Part shown: positions 1-5,664 of the stretch, in pieces | Numbering within the stretch: the stretch's first letter is position 1 | Layout of the letters: every line of letters starts with the position of its first letter | Source: Planctomycetota bacterium | Lineage (GTDB): Bacteria > Planctomycetota > Phycisphaerae > UBA1845 | Direction: 5' to 3' | Length of the DNA: 5,664 nucleotides | Assembly: GCA_022566435.1 (NCBI GenBank) | Contig: JADFIX010000326.1 | Span: 1-5,664, forward strand | Position numbers and translations under genes: made by a program | Notes under the pieces: generated by a model | What the model saw: the letters and a program-made list of their open reading frames with translations, nothing else | What the model was told of the DNA's origin: nothing | Database searches by the model: none

Positions 1-371
1 CTCGCCAACTTATTCTCCCGGAGTTTCTCAATAGCCTTGAGCCTCTTGGTCGTCTCCGCCAGCTTCGTCCGCTCGACTTCCAGCGTCGCCCGTTGTTCTT
101 CCAGTTCCGTCGCGGATTCCAACAGCCGGCGGTGAATGCACCCGCGGTAGATCTGGTGACTGCGAAGCGCCGATATATCCAAGTCGTGCAGTCGCCGACT
201 ATCGCGGGAGCGATCCATCGTCTGAGCCAGATCCGCGTTCAAGCGCCCCATGCGATTCTCCACTTCCTGAACGGCTCGGACGGCGTCGGCGACCATGCGC
301 CGCCGCACATCCTGCGCTTGCTTGCGAACGCGACGTACGGCTTCGAGCCGAAATCGAAATCTTCCCGCCAT
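1..371 (-). CDS. fliJ: Flagellar export chaperone/ATPase stalk protein FliJ (partial, 3' end beyond window)
   Basis: FliJ is a small cytoplasmic coiled-coil protein that sits in the centre of the FliI ATPase ring and links it to the FlhA export gate. I read this frame directly from the complement: ATG at 369-371, open through 123 codons to the left edge, so the C-terminus is missing. The protein begins MAGRFRFRLEAV, matching the typical FliJ opening (basic, then a phenylalanine-rich start leading into a long helix). It continues as an almost uninterrupted charged helix rich in Arg, Glu, Leu and Ala, ending near the edge with AIEKLRENKLA, which resembles the conserved C-terminal helix of the family. 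FliJ proteins are usually about 140-150 residues, so perhaps 20-30 residues are lost. The start lies 10 nt after the fliI stop and has a good ribosome binding site overlapping that stop. Position after fliI supports the call, since sequence conservation in FliJ is weak. Confidence 0.88.
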   Translation of the reverse strand, partial: MAGRFRFRLEAVRRVRKQAQDVRRRMVADAVRAVQEVENRMGRLNADLAQTMDRSRDSRRLHDLDISALRSHQIYRGCIHRRLLESATELEEQRATLEVERTKLAETTKRLKAIEKLRENKLA

Positions 372-378
372 GGGTGCG

Positions 379-384
379 CCCTCA
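379..384 (-). promoter_or_regulatory. Ribosome binding site of fliJ, overlapping the fliI stop codon
   Basis: The coding strand reads TGAGGG, where TGA is the fliI stop and GAGGG is a Shine-Dalgarno match. A 7-nt spacer separates it from the fliJ ATG. The overlap suggests fliJ translation is coupled to termination of fliI. Confidence 0.6.
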
Positions 385-1755
385 CGATGTTACCGCCAAC
401 GAACCAGCCGGGGTCTTGGCCGAAAGCGCTTGGCGTCGTTGCTCAATCGCCGTAGCCAAGGCGACAAGCCCCTCTCGCACGTCGGAGAACGCCGCACGCT
501 CATCGGTCGCTTGACAAAGGTAATCGTCTATCGCAGGTTTCATGGACACCGCCACATCGAACGCCACGTTCGTACCGGCGGCATAGGCCCCGATGTTTAC
601 AAGATCTTCAATATCGTCCCACACGGCGAGCACGCGTCGTATCGTGGCCGAAGCGGCCAAGTGTTCGTCATCGACAATATCGGGCATGACGCGGCTGATG
701 CTTTCGAGCACCGCCACCGCTGGATAGTGTCCGCGATTGGCGAGATCACGTGATAGCCAGACGTGTCCGTCAAGGATACCACGGACCGCGTCGGATACCG
801 GTTCGGAAATGTCATCGCCTTCCACGAGCACGGTGTACAATCCGGTGATGCTCCCTCGCTCTGTCCGCCCGCTGCGCTCCAACAGCTTCGGCAACAACGC
901 AAAAACGCTCGGGGGATATCCTTTCGTGGTCGGTGGCTCGCCCGCCGACAGGCCAATCTGCCGCTGCGCCATGGCCATTCGCGTCGTAGAGTCCATCAGG
1001 AGTAAGACGTTTTTTCCGAGATCGCGAAAGTACTCCGCCACGGCGGTGGCCACGAACGCGGCGCGCACCCGCAGCACCGGGGATTGATCCGATGTGCTGA
1101 CGACCAACACGCTTCGTGCCATCCCCGCTTCACTTAGGTCCCGCCGGATGAAGTCACCGACCTCCCGGCCTCGCTCGCCGACCAGCGCAACGACTGCGAC
1201 ATCCGCCGACGTAAACCTCGTAATCATGCCCAAGAGCACGCTCTTCCCGACGCCGGTCCCCGCGAATATGCCTAGCCGCTGACCACAACCGATCGTATGC
1301 ATCGCGTCGATCACCCGAATTCCAGTGGAAAGCGGTTCGAGAATGGGGTCCCGCGATAGCGCCGGCGGTGCGTCGCGAAACACCGGATAGTGGGCCTCGA
1401 CGGCAAAGTCGGTCACACCGCCGATTGGCCGCCCCAACCCGTCGAGAATCGTGCCCAGCATCTGCCGACCGACCGGCACATGCTGCAGCCCGACGGTGCT
1501 CACCACCTTATCACCCACCGCCACGCCGAGCGGCTCACGCAGGGTCATCAACACGGTCCGGTGACCGCGAACACCGACAACCTGAGCTTCCAGCGAATCG
1601 CCGTGTCCGATGTCGATCCTGCAAAGCGCGCCGACCGGAAGGGGCAATCCCTCCGCCACGACGGTCAGTCCGGTCACTTCGCATACGCGGCCGCTGATTC
1701 GAGAAAACGCAGCGTGCTCGATCAAAGACTGCTGGCTGGAGAACATATCACTCAC
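382..1755 (-). CDS. fliI: Flagellum-specific ATPase FliI
   Basis: FliI is the hexameric, F1-beta-like cytoplasmic ATPase that helps unfold and deliver substrates to the flagellar type III export gate. The 457-residue product has the usual family length. It shows an N-terminal beta-barrel region (about 15-95), then the nucleotide-binding core: Walker A loop AGTGVGKS at 165-172, the GERGREV motif at 193-199 carrying the expected catalytic glutamate, and a Walker B strand VLLLMDSTTR at 250-259. The AGEPPTTKGYPPSVF stretch (271-285) and the ILDGHVWLSRDLANRGHYPA stretch (327-346) are hallmarks of FliI and related secretion ATPases. The flagellar neighbours distinguish it from SctN/YscN or F1-beta. 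The start at 1755 is a GTG overlapping the end of fliH by 8 nt. An in-frame ATG three codons later (1744-1746) lies 1 nt after the fliH stop and is an equally reasonable start. No key residue appears missing. Confidence 0.97.
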   Translation of the reverse strand: MSDMFSSQQSLIEHAAFSRISGRVCEVTGLTVVAEGLPLPVGALCRIDIGHGDSLEAQVVGVRGHRTVLMTLREPLGVAVGDKVVSTVGLQHVPVGRQMLGTILDGLGRPIGGVTDFAVEAHYPVFRDAPPALSRDPILEPLSTGIRVIDAMHTIGCGQRLGIFAGTGVGKSVLLGMITRFTSADVAVVALVGERGREVGDFIRRDLSEAGMARSVLVVSTSDQSPVLRVRAAFVATAVAEYFRDLGKNVLLLMDSTTRMAMAQRQIGLSAGEPPTTKGYPPSVFALLPKLLERSGRTERGSITGLYTVLVEGDDISEPVSDAVRGILDGHVWLSRDLANRGHYPAVAVLESISRVMPDIVDDEHLAASATIRRVLAVWDDIEDLVNIGAYAAGTNVAFDVAVSMKPAIDDYLCQATDERAAFSDVREGLVALATAIEQRRQALSAKTPAGSLAVTS

Positions 1756-2458
1756 TTTGCGGTCGTCCCATCAATAGCGTCACCATTTCTTCAATCTGCG
1801 TGTCGAGCGTCGCATCGACTTCGAATCCGCCGTACACGACGCGGCAGCCTCCCGGCGCCGTCGCCGCGTCCTCGACGATCTTCAACGATCGAGACCCTTC
1901 TGCCTTTTGACGCACAGTGACGGCGAATGCTTCCATCGCCGATAGGTCATCCGGATGCACGTGAACCACCAAGTTCGTCTTGGAATCCACCACGCGAAGC
2001 ACCCGATCGAGATTGGCCCTTGCCGATTCTCGATCCAAACGACCGATGGCGTACGTCAGCCGCGTGGCGATCCGTACGGCAAAGTCGAGCAAGTGTTGTT
2101 CCGCATGGATCACGAGATCACCTTTCATCGAGTCGATCTCTGCAATCGCCTTTTCCATCACCGAGACAACGCCCGCATGTTGGGCATCGAACTTGCCGGT
2201 GGCGGCCTCCCATGCCGCTTCGCGTCCGAGTTTCGTTCCCTCCTTGCGGCCCTGATCGAGTCCTTCTTCATGCCCGACTTGCCGCGCCTCCTCTCGCAAT
2301 CGCACCGCGTCGCGTTCCGCAGTGGCCACAATTTGCGCCGCCCGGCGTTTCGCTTCGGCAATCACCGCCTCCGCTTCCGCCAGATGATCTGCCAAATCGA
2401 CCGTGGATAGGCGTTGCAGAATCGGGCCGGCCCTGCCGGCTTTGATCACGGTCGACAT
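1748..2458 (-). CDS. fliH: Flagellar assembly protein FliH (FliI regulator, export-complex stator)
   Basis: FliH binds FliI as a dimer, holds its ATPase activity in check and tethers it to the C-ring. The open frame reaches a GTG at 2482, but I prefer the ATG at 2456-2458, which gives 236 residues: it has a good GAGGTG ribosome binding site 5 nt upstream and yields a natural opening MSTVIKAGRAG. Features in order: a short basic N-terminus, a long Ala/Glu/Arg-rich helix (about 20-90) containing five glycines at strict four-residue spacing (62, 66, 70, 74, 78), a central helical region, and a C-terminal alpha/beta domain (about 120-230) with GGCRVVYGGFEVDATLDTQI at 203-222. That last stretch matches the conserved FliH/HrpE/YscL pattern of GGC followed by a DATLDTQ helix. 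The glycine repeat and the position between fliG and fliI support the call. The gene's stop overlaps the fliI start region. Confidence 0.94.
   Translation of the reverse strand: MSTVIKAGRAGPILQRLSTVDLADHLAEAEAVIAEAKRRAAQIVATAERDAVRLREEARQVGHEEGLDQGRKEGTKLGREAAWEAATGKFDAQHAGVVSVMEKAIAEIDSMKGDLVIHAEQHLLDFAVRIATRLTYAIGRLDRESARANLDRVLRVVDSKTNLVVHVHPDDLSAMEAFAVTVRQKAEGSRSLKIVEDAATAPGGCRVVYGGFEVDATLDTQIEEMVTLLMGRPQSE
2213..2275 (-). repeat. GxxxG glycine repeat in the FliH helix
   Basis: Counting from the ATG at 2458, residues 62-82 carry Gly at 62, 66, 70, 74 and 78 and Ala at 82, an unbroken period of four. Glycine-every-fourth-residue helices are a known FliH peculiarity. The residues between are mostly charged (Glu, Asp, Lys, Arg), so this is a soluble helix-helix packing surface and not a membrane segment. 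Confidence 0.8.
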
Positions 2459-2522
2459 AAGCACACCTCGAACATCCGGCACACATGGGATAAGACAAGA
2501 AGGCAGAACGAAGCGATCAGTT
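2459..2522 (-). other. fliG-fliH intergenic gap
   Basis: These 64 nt hold the fliH ribosome binding site at one end. I found no stable inverted repeat followed by a T-run and no clear promoter, so I see no sign that the operon is interrupted here. Confidence 0.5.
2464..2469 (-). promoter_or_regulatory. Ribosome binding site deciding the fliH start
   Basis: GAGGTG on the coding strand, followed by a 5-nt spacer and the ATG at 2458. It favours this start over the GTG at 2482, which would put the motif inside the gene. Confidence 0.65.
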
Positions 2523-3563
2523 TCATACGATCATTTCCTTCTCGCCGCCGCGTCCCGAAATAATAATCTCGCCCGCGTCCTCCAGTCGTCGCACCACATC
2601 CACGATTTTCTGCTGTGCCGACTCCACATCGCTCACGCGTACCGGACCCATGAATTCCATGTCCTCCTTGATCAGTTCCGCCGCTCGTTCCGACATGTTC
2701 TTGAATATCTTGTCGCGTAGCTCGGTACTTGCGGTCTTCAACCCGAGCGACAGTTCTTCGTTGTCGATCTCTTTCAAGACCATCTGGATACCCTTGTCGT
2801 TCACCAACATGATGTCCTCGAAGATGAACATCAGCCGGCGAATATCCTCGACCAGATCCGGATCCTGGGCTTCCAAGGATTCCATGATGGACTTTTCCGT
2901 ACTTCGGTCCGCGAGGTTCAGTATCTCCGCGACAGACTCGACGCCGCCCACCTTTTGAGTTGTTTGAGAGACAACGCCGGAAAGCCTCATGGCCAGCCCG
3001 TCCTCGACATCCTTGATGACTTCCGGGTTCGTGTTGTCCATATGCGCGATCCTCGTCACCACCTCAACTTGTTTCACTGAGGGTAAGCCGGCGAGAATCT
3101 CGCTTCCCTTGCCGGCGTCGAGGTGCGACAACACCAAGGCGATCGTCTGAGGATGCTCGTCTTGAATGAACGTCATCAGGTTTTCGGAATCGGTCTTCGC
3201 GAGAAACGCGAACGGGCGTTTGTGAACCTGGGTCTCTATGACACGCAGAATTCGCGCCGCCTGCTCCGGCGGCAACACTTTTTCCAAGAGCGCTCGCGCT
3301 TGGACAATACCGCCAACCTTCATGTACTGGCTGGCAAGCGCGAGGTTGTAGAATTCCTCGATCACGACACCACGTTGGTCCGGACCGACCATGTCCAGAT
3401 GCGCGATGGCCCGTGTGATCTCCTCGACAGTTCCCTGGTCCAACTGCCGCAGAACCGTAGCGGAGACCTCTGAGTCCAGAGAAAGGAGAAGAACCGCCGC
3501 CTTGGTAATACCATTCAGGCTGCCGAATTCGCCTTCGTTCGAGCTGCTTTTCGCGTCTGCCAT
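2523..3563 (-). CDS. fliG: Flagellar motor switch protein FliG
   Basis: FliG is the C-ring protein that binds the FliF tail at one end, FliM in the middle, and receives torque from the MotA stator at its C-terminal domain. The 346-residue product is of normal length. The N-terminal domain (about 15-110) begins with GITKAAVLLLSL, typical of the FliF-binding domain. The middle domain carries the diagnostic FliM-binding EHPQTIA motif at 136-142. A Gly-Gly hinge (206-207, in KVGGVESVAEILN) precedes the C-terminal domain. The charged motor helix region (about 243-300) includes MFIFEDI, KEIDNEEL and LRDKIFKNMSERAAEL, and MGPVRVSDVESAQQKIV (305-321) closes the domain in the standard way. The ATG at 3561-3563 has only a weak upstream purine stretch. 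The gene starts 65 nt after fliF. The product looks complete and functional, which implies a working rotor somewhere in this organism. Confidence 0.98.
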   Translation of the reverse strand: MADAKSSSNEGEFGSLNGITKAAVLLLSLDSEVSATVLRQLDQGTVEEITRAIAHLDMVGPDQRGVVIEEFYNLALASQYMKVGGIVQARALLEKVLPPEQAARILRVIETQVHKRPFAFLAKTDSENLMTFIQDEHPQTIALVLSHLDAGKGSEILAGLPSVKQVEVVTRIAHMDNTNPEVIKDVEDGLAMRLSGVVSQTTQKVGGVESVAEILNLADRSTEKSIMESLEAQDPDLVEDIRRLMFIFEDIMLVNDKGIQMVLKEIDNEELSLGLKTASTELRDKIFKNMSERAAELIKEDMEFMGPVRVSDVESAQQKIVDVVRRLEDAGEIIISGRGGEKEMIV

Positions 3564-3628
3564 CGAGATTGATCCGCAAATCGTCGGTACCCGTGCATTG
3601 GAACCCGCTCACGCGTCGCAGGCCGTAA
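3564..3628 (-). other. fliF-fliG intergenic gap
   Basis: A 65-nt gap with no strong ribosome binding site, no terminator-like hairpin and no recognisable promoter. It contains an MluI-type ACGCGT hexamer, which I regard as chance. Confidence 0.4.
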
Positions 3629-5434
3629 CTACAATTCGTCCCCCACCCACCGCCGAATCAGTTCGGCGGCGCCCTTCGGGTCCGCCGTGACCATGCGCGC
3701 GACCTCTTCACTCAATTCATGATGGCGAAGTGTGTTCTCATCGACTTCTCTGCCGGTCAACACACTGCCCGACAGTTCCGCTTGCCCGACGGCAAGCGGT
3801 CCCAAAGACATGTCCACATCCTCGTCCTCCTGATCATCTGCCGAACTTGCCGGCTGATGTCTCTTCCCAGTGATTTCGGATGATTTGCGAACGATCCGCA
3901 TCATCATGAACAGGCTCATCAAGGCCAGTCCGACCAATCCGACCTGCGGACCGTAGGTCTTGGCCAACTCGAACGAGTCGAGACCACTCGAACCCTCAAA
4001 CGAGGCCGCAACGCCACCCGGAATCCGACTCCAACCGCTGCCTTCGGAATTCCATTCCATATCCGGATAAACGTCTACCTCGACATCGTCTTGACTCTTG
4101 GCCATCACGATTCTTTCGACGCTGGCCTTGACGCGGGCGATCTGTTCATCACGAACCTGGACAAATTCGGCGTTATCGTTTTTCGGATCCGTGTCGTTTC
4201 CGAATCGCGCCGCATAGACGCCCACGATGAAACTTCGTGGGATCCCCACGGTCGCGGTCACCGATTTCAACGAAAACGGCATTTGCTCGACGGTTTCGGT
4301 TTTCATGGTCTTTGGATCGAAGAACTCGGTCTCCGATTCATCGGTGTTGCTCGACTGCCCAGCAGGCCCAGCGGTCAAAGCCTGACCCAAATTCGCCTGC
4401 ACCCCGGGCTCGGTGGGCTGCGCCGCGCTGTTCATCTCCGTCGTCTTGGACATTTCCTTCCTAGGCTCCGCCTTGGCGTGATCGATCGTCTGCGTCAGCC
4501 GCTTGCTCGTATCCAGATCCACCGTCACCGAAGCCCGAAGACCCGGAATGTCCGCAAGCATACTCATGATCTTGGACTCTAGATGAGCTTCGTGCTGCTT
4601 GACCAAACCCAAATAATCCGCGCCGAGTGCGTCATCCGGATGAGGGACTGTGTGCGAACGCCCCGTCCGCGAGTCCGTGATCTTGACGTTATGCGGTTTC
4701 AGTCCCGCCACGGCCCCCGACACGAGATCCGCGATACCCTTGACCAACGTGGCATCCATCTCCTTGTTCGATGCGAGCGTGACCACCACTCCGGCAGATG
4801 GTTCGAACGAATCGCCCCCTAAGCGACGCTTGGATTCTGCGTTGATCATGACCGATGCCCGCTTGATGAATGAATAGGTTGCGATGATTTTCGCGAGTTC
4901 GTTTCCCTTGGCGAAATTCTGGGCGTATTTTCGGGCATCGGGAGATTGAAAAGGGTTCTGATCCGCCATCACGTCGGCCATGTCGTAAAGGCTTCCTTCC
5001 GGCAATCCCCCTGCGGTGTGCGCCACGCGAATCGCTCTCTGCCGATCCGCACTACCCACCAGTATCCTCGTACCCTGGGTCGTGAATTTGATTCCTTCAG
5101 CCCGTAACGCGGCCTCGACCAAATCCAGATCATCATACGAGAATTCGGCGTTGATCAACTGAACCGCCGAATCCTCCCCGGCAAAGACATGCTGGACGCC
5201 TATTATCTCCTCAGATCGCGTCGTGTCTGCAATGGCGATGTGACTGACGTCAAACGCCCGGGCCTGCTCGCTGACGAGGCTCGCATTTGAACCCACGGCA
5301 AGACCCACCACGTCGAAATTCACCGAACCTATCCGGCGCAGATGCTCGATCACGGACAGGGTGTTGGTGCCGATCGAACCAGACGATCCGAGCAGGATCA
5401 GTCGTCTTGATTTTGCGGAGATTTTCTGATCCAT
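3629..5434 (-). CDS. fliF: Chimeric flagellar M-ring protein FliF with a DXR-like N-terminus in place of the first membrane helix
   Basis: FliF builds the MS ring in the inner membrane and supports FliG and the export gate. From about residue 95 on, the 601-residue product is a good FliF: a ring-building YscJ/FliF-type domain (about 96-260, with AGGLPEGSLYD at 141-151 and NELAKIIATY at 178-187), a FliF C-terminal periplasmic region (about 275-470), a membrane helix at about 497-515, an acidic linker (about 530-542), and the FliG-binding tail ending AAELIRRWVGDEL. Residues 11-94 are unlike FliF: RRLILLGSSGSIG at 10-22 followed by a DVVGLAVGSN strand at 41-50 is the NADPH-binding opening of DXR. 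No hydrophobic stretch in the first 95 residues could serve as the usual first membrane helix. The start is the ATG at 5432-5434, 3 nt after the upstream stop, with no good ribosome binding site. The FliF identity is firm. Whether the fusion is biological or a joining artefact is open. Confidence 0.88.
   Translation of the reverse strand: MDQKISAKSRRLILLGSSGSIGTNTLSVIEHLRRIGSVNFDVVGLAVGSNASLVSEQARAFDVSHIAIADTTRSEEIIGVQHVFAGEDSAVQLINAEFSYDDLDLVEAALRAEGIKFTTQGTRILVGSADRQRAIRVAHTAGGLPEGSLYDMADVMADQNPFQSPDARKYAQNFAKGNELAKIIATYSFIKRASVMINAESKRRLGGDSFEPSAGVVVTLASNKEMDATLVKGIADLVSGAVAGLKPHNVKITDSRTGRSHTVPHPDDALGADYLGLVKQHEAHLESKIMSMLADIPGLRASVTVDLDTSKRLTQTIDHAKAEPRKEMSKTTEMNSAAQPTEPGVQANLGQALTAGPAGQSSNTDESETEFFDPKTMKTETVEQMPFSLKSVTATVGIPRSFIVGVYAARFGNDTDPKNDNAEFVQVRDEQIARVKASVERIVMAKSQDDVEVDVYPDMEWNSEGSGWSRIPGGVAASFEGSSGLDSFELAKTYGPQVGLVGLALMSLFMMMRIVRKSSEITGKRHQPASSADDQEDEDVDMSLGPLAVGQAELSGSVLTGREVDENTLRHHELSEEVARMVTADPKGAAELIRRWVGDEL
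3890..3943 (-). other. C-terminal transmembrane helix of FliF
   Basis: Residues about 498-515 (VGLVGLALMSLFMMMRIV) are hydrophobic and followed by basic residues (RK), consistent with a helix whose C-terminal side is cytoplasmic. This is the second membrane helix of normal FliF proteins and the only one visible in this product. Confidence 0.85.
5153..5404 (-). other. DXR (IspC) N-terminal NADPH-binding segment fused to FliF
   Basis: DXR converts 1-deoxy-D-xylulose 5-phosphate to 2-C-methyl-D-erythritol 4-phosphate in isoprenoid synthesis. Residues 11-94 of the chimera match its N-terminus as I remember it: a GxxGxxG loop (G16, G19, G22) within LGSSGSIGTNTL, then a helix, a strand DVVGLAVGSN corresponding to the VALVAGKN region of E. 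coli Dxr, an EQARAFDVSHIAIAD stretch like EQ...F.P.Y....D, and VFAGEDSAVQLI like the stretch just before the conserved AIVGAAGL of DXR. The AIVG motif, the NKE motif and all metal- and substrate-binding residues are absent, so no reductoisomerase activity is expected. The segment is only part of the Rossmann domain. The assignment rests on motif recognition and not on a search. Confidence 0.8.
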
Positions 5435-5437
5435 GAA

Positions 5438-5664
5438 TCAGTAGCTCTTGTCTGCCTGTTCGCGCGCAGCCTGGGAGACTGTCACGCGTCTGTTATACAG
5501 TCTTTTTTTCTTCCCGGATGATGAGTCTTCGCTTTTTTCTAGCTCTGATGACACGGTGGCGACGATCTCGATCGGTACCTTTGCCTCCGTTTTTTTCTGG
5601 GATCGCCTGCGTCTGGCTCCGGATTTTCGAGAGGAACTCTTTTTCTTCCCATCGGTTACCGAAG
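5438..5664 (-). CDS. Unidentified protein, lysine/arginine/serine-rich C-terminal tail (partial, 5' end beyond window)
   Basis: The complement is open for 74 codons from the right edge to a TGA at 5438-5440, one codon before the fliF ATG and in the same frame. The visible tail is low-complexity and strongly basic: KKKSSSRKSGARRRRSQKK near its start, a short hydrophobic stretch PIEIVATV, a Ser/Glu patch, then KKKRLYNRRVTVSQ and a final QADKSY. It looks disordered and could bind nucleic acid or anionic partners, but I do not recognise the family. It is not the end of FliE, FlgB or FlgC, the common genes ahead of fliF. A second frame is also open from the edge to a TAA at 5493-5495. I prefer the first because its third codon positions are more GC-rich by hand count and it abuts fliF. 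Confidence 0.5.
   Translation of the reverse strand, partial: SVTDGKKKSSSRKSGARRRRSQKKTEAKVPIEIVATVSSELEKSEDSSSGKKKRLYNRRVTVSQAAREQADKSY

Noticed and set aside
93..753. Plus-strand frames opposite fliJ and the end of fliI (120 and 152 codons)
   Set aside because: They overlap each other and are antisense to genes with clear family motifs. No independent evidence supports them.
1390..1920. Long plus-strand open frame (176 codons) across fliI and fliH
   Set aside because: It lies antisense to two well-recognised genes, its translation is Arg/Pro/His-rich without any domain, and such frames are expected opposite GC-rich coding sequence.
1927..2482. Plus-strand open frames opposite fliH (up to 172 codons)
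   Set aside because: Their composition is Pro/Arg/Ser-rich with no motif, and they are fully explained as shadows of fliH.
2268..2498. Minus-strand small frame starting MSYPMCAGCSRCA, resembling a cysteine-cluster metal-binding peptide
   Set aside because: The cysteines fall in the fliG-fliH gap and out of frame over fliH. The rest is a Gly/Arg-rich shadow, and the well-placed ribosome binding site serves fliH.
3564..3628. Possible internal promoter or terminator between fliF and fliG
   Set aside because: I found no convincing -35/-10 pair, no sigma-54 GG/GC pattern with proper spacing, and no hairpin with a T-run.
4091..4582. Plus-strand 163-codon frame inside fliF
   Set aside because: Antisense to the FliF periplasmic region and rich in Arg, His and Leu with no recognisable domain.
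5141..5146. EcoRI site GAATTC a few bases from the fusion junction as a sign of cloning
   Set aside because: GAATTC occurs several other times in this window, inside normal genes, so its presence here means little. It also lies on the FliF side and not at the inferred breakpoint.

Overview
This window is one strand of a flagellar export/basal-body operon. Every gene I accept lies on the minus strand, so it reads right to left as: unidentified gene (3' end only) - fliF (chimeric) - fliG - fliH - fliI - fliJ (5' part only). The fliFGHIJ order is canonical for bacteria. The base composition looks moderately GC-rich by eye. The wording of the FliF, FliH and FliI proteins, and the DXR-like segment described below, remind me of Planctomycetota (Phycisphaerae-like) proteins. 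That placement is from memory of family style, not from a search, and should be treated as tentative.

Layout: 5438-5664 holds the end of a lysine/arginine/serine-rich protein I cannot name. 3629-5434 encodes a 601-residue FliF-type M-ring protein with an abnormal N-terminus. 2523-3563 is FliG, 1748-2458 is FliH, 382-1755 is FliI and 1-371 is the start of FliJ, which runs off the left edge. Gaps are small: 3 nt before fliF, 65 nt fliF-fliG, 64 nt fliG-fliH, an 8 nt overlap (or 1 nt gap) fliH-fliI and 10 nt fliI-fliJ. I see no RNA genes, mobile elements, CRISPR arrays or convincing terminators.

How the genes work together: FliF forms the membrane ring of the basal body and its C-terminal tail carries FliG, the rotor protein on which the stator acts. 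FliH, FliI and FliJ are the soluble ATPase complex that energises and feeds the flagellar type III export gate.

The standout is the FliF gene. Residues about 11-94 do not look like FliF. They look like the NADPH-binding N-terminus of 1-deoxy-D-xylulose-5-phosphate reductoisomerase (DXR/IspC), including a GSSGSIG nucleotide-binding loop. FliF similarity starts abruptly at about residue 95 and continues intact to the C-terminus. The usual first transmembrane helix of FliF is missing. This is either a real gene fusion or a sequence-joining artefact, and the inferred junction sits on a GATC inside a 10-bp palindrome. Long-read coverage and a search for a full-length dxr elsewhere in the genome would settle it.
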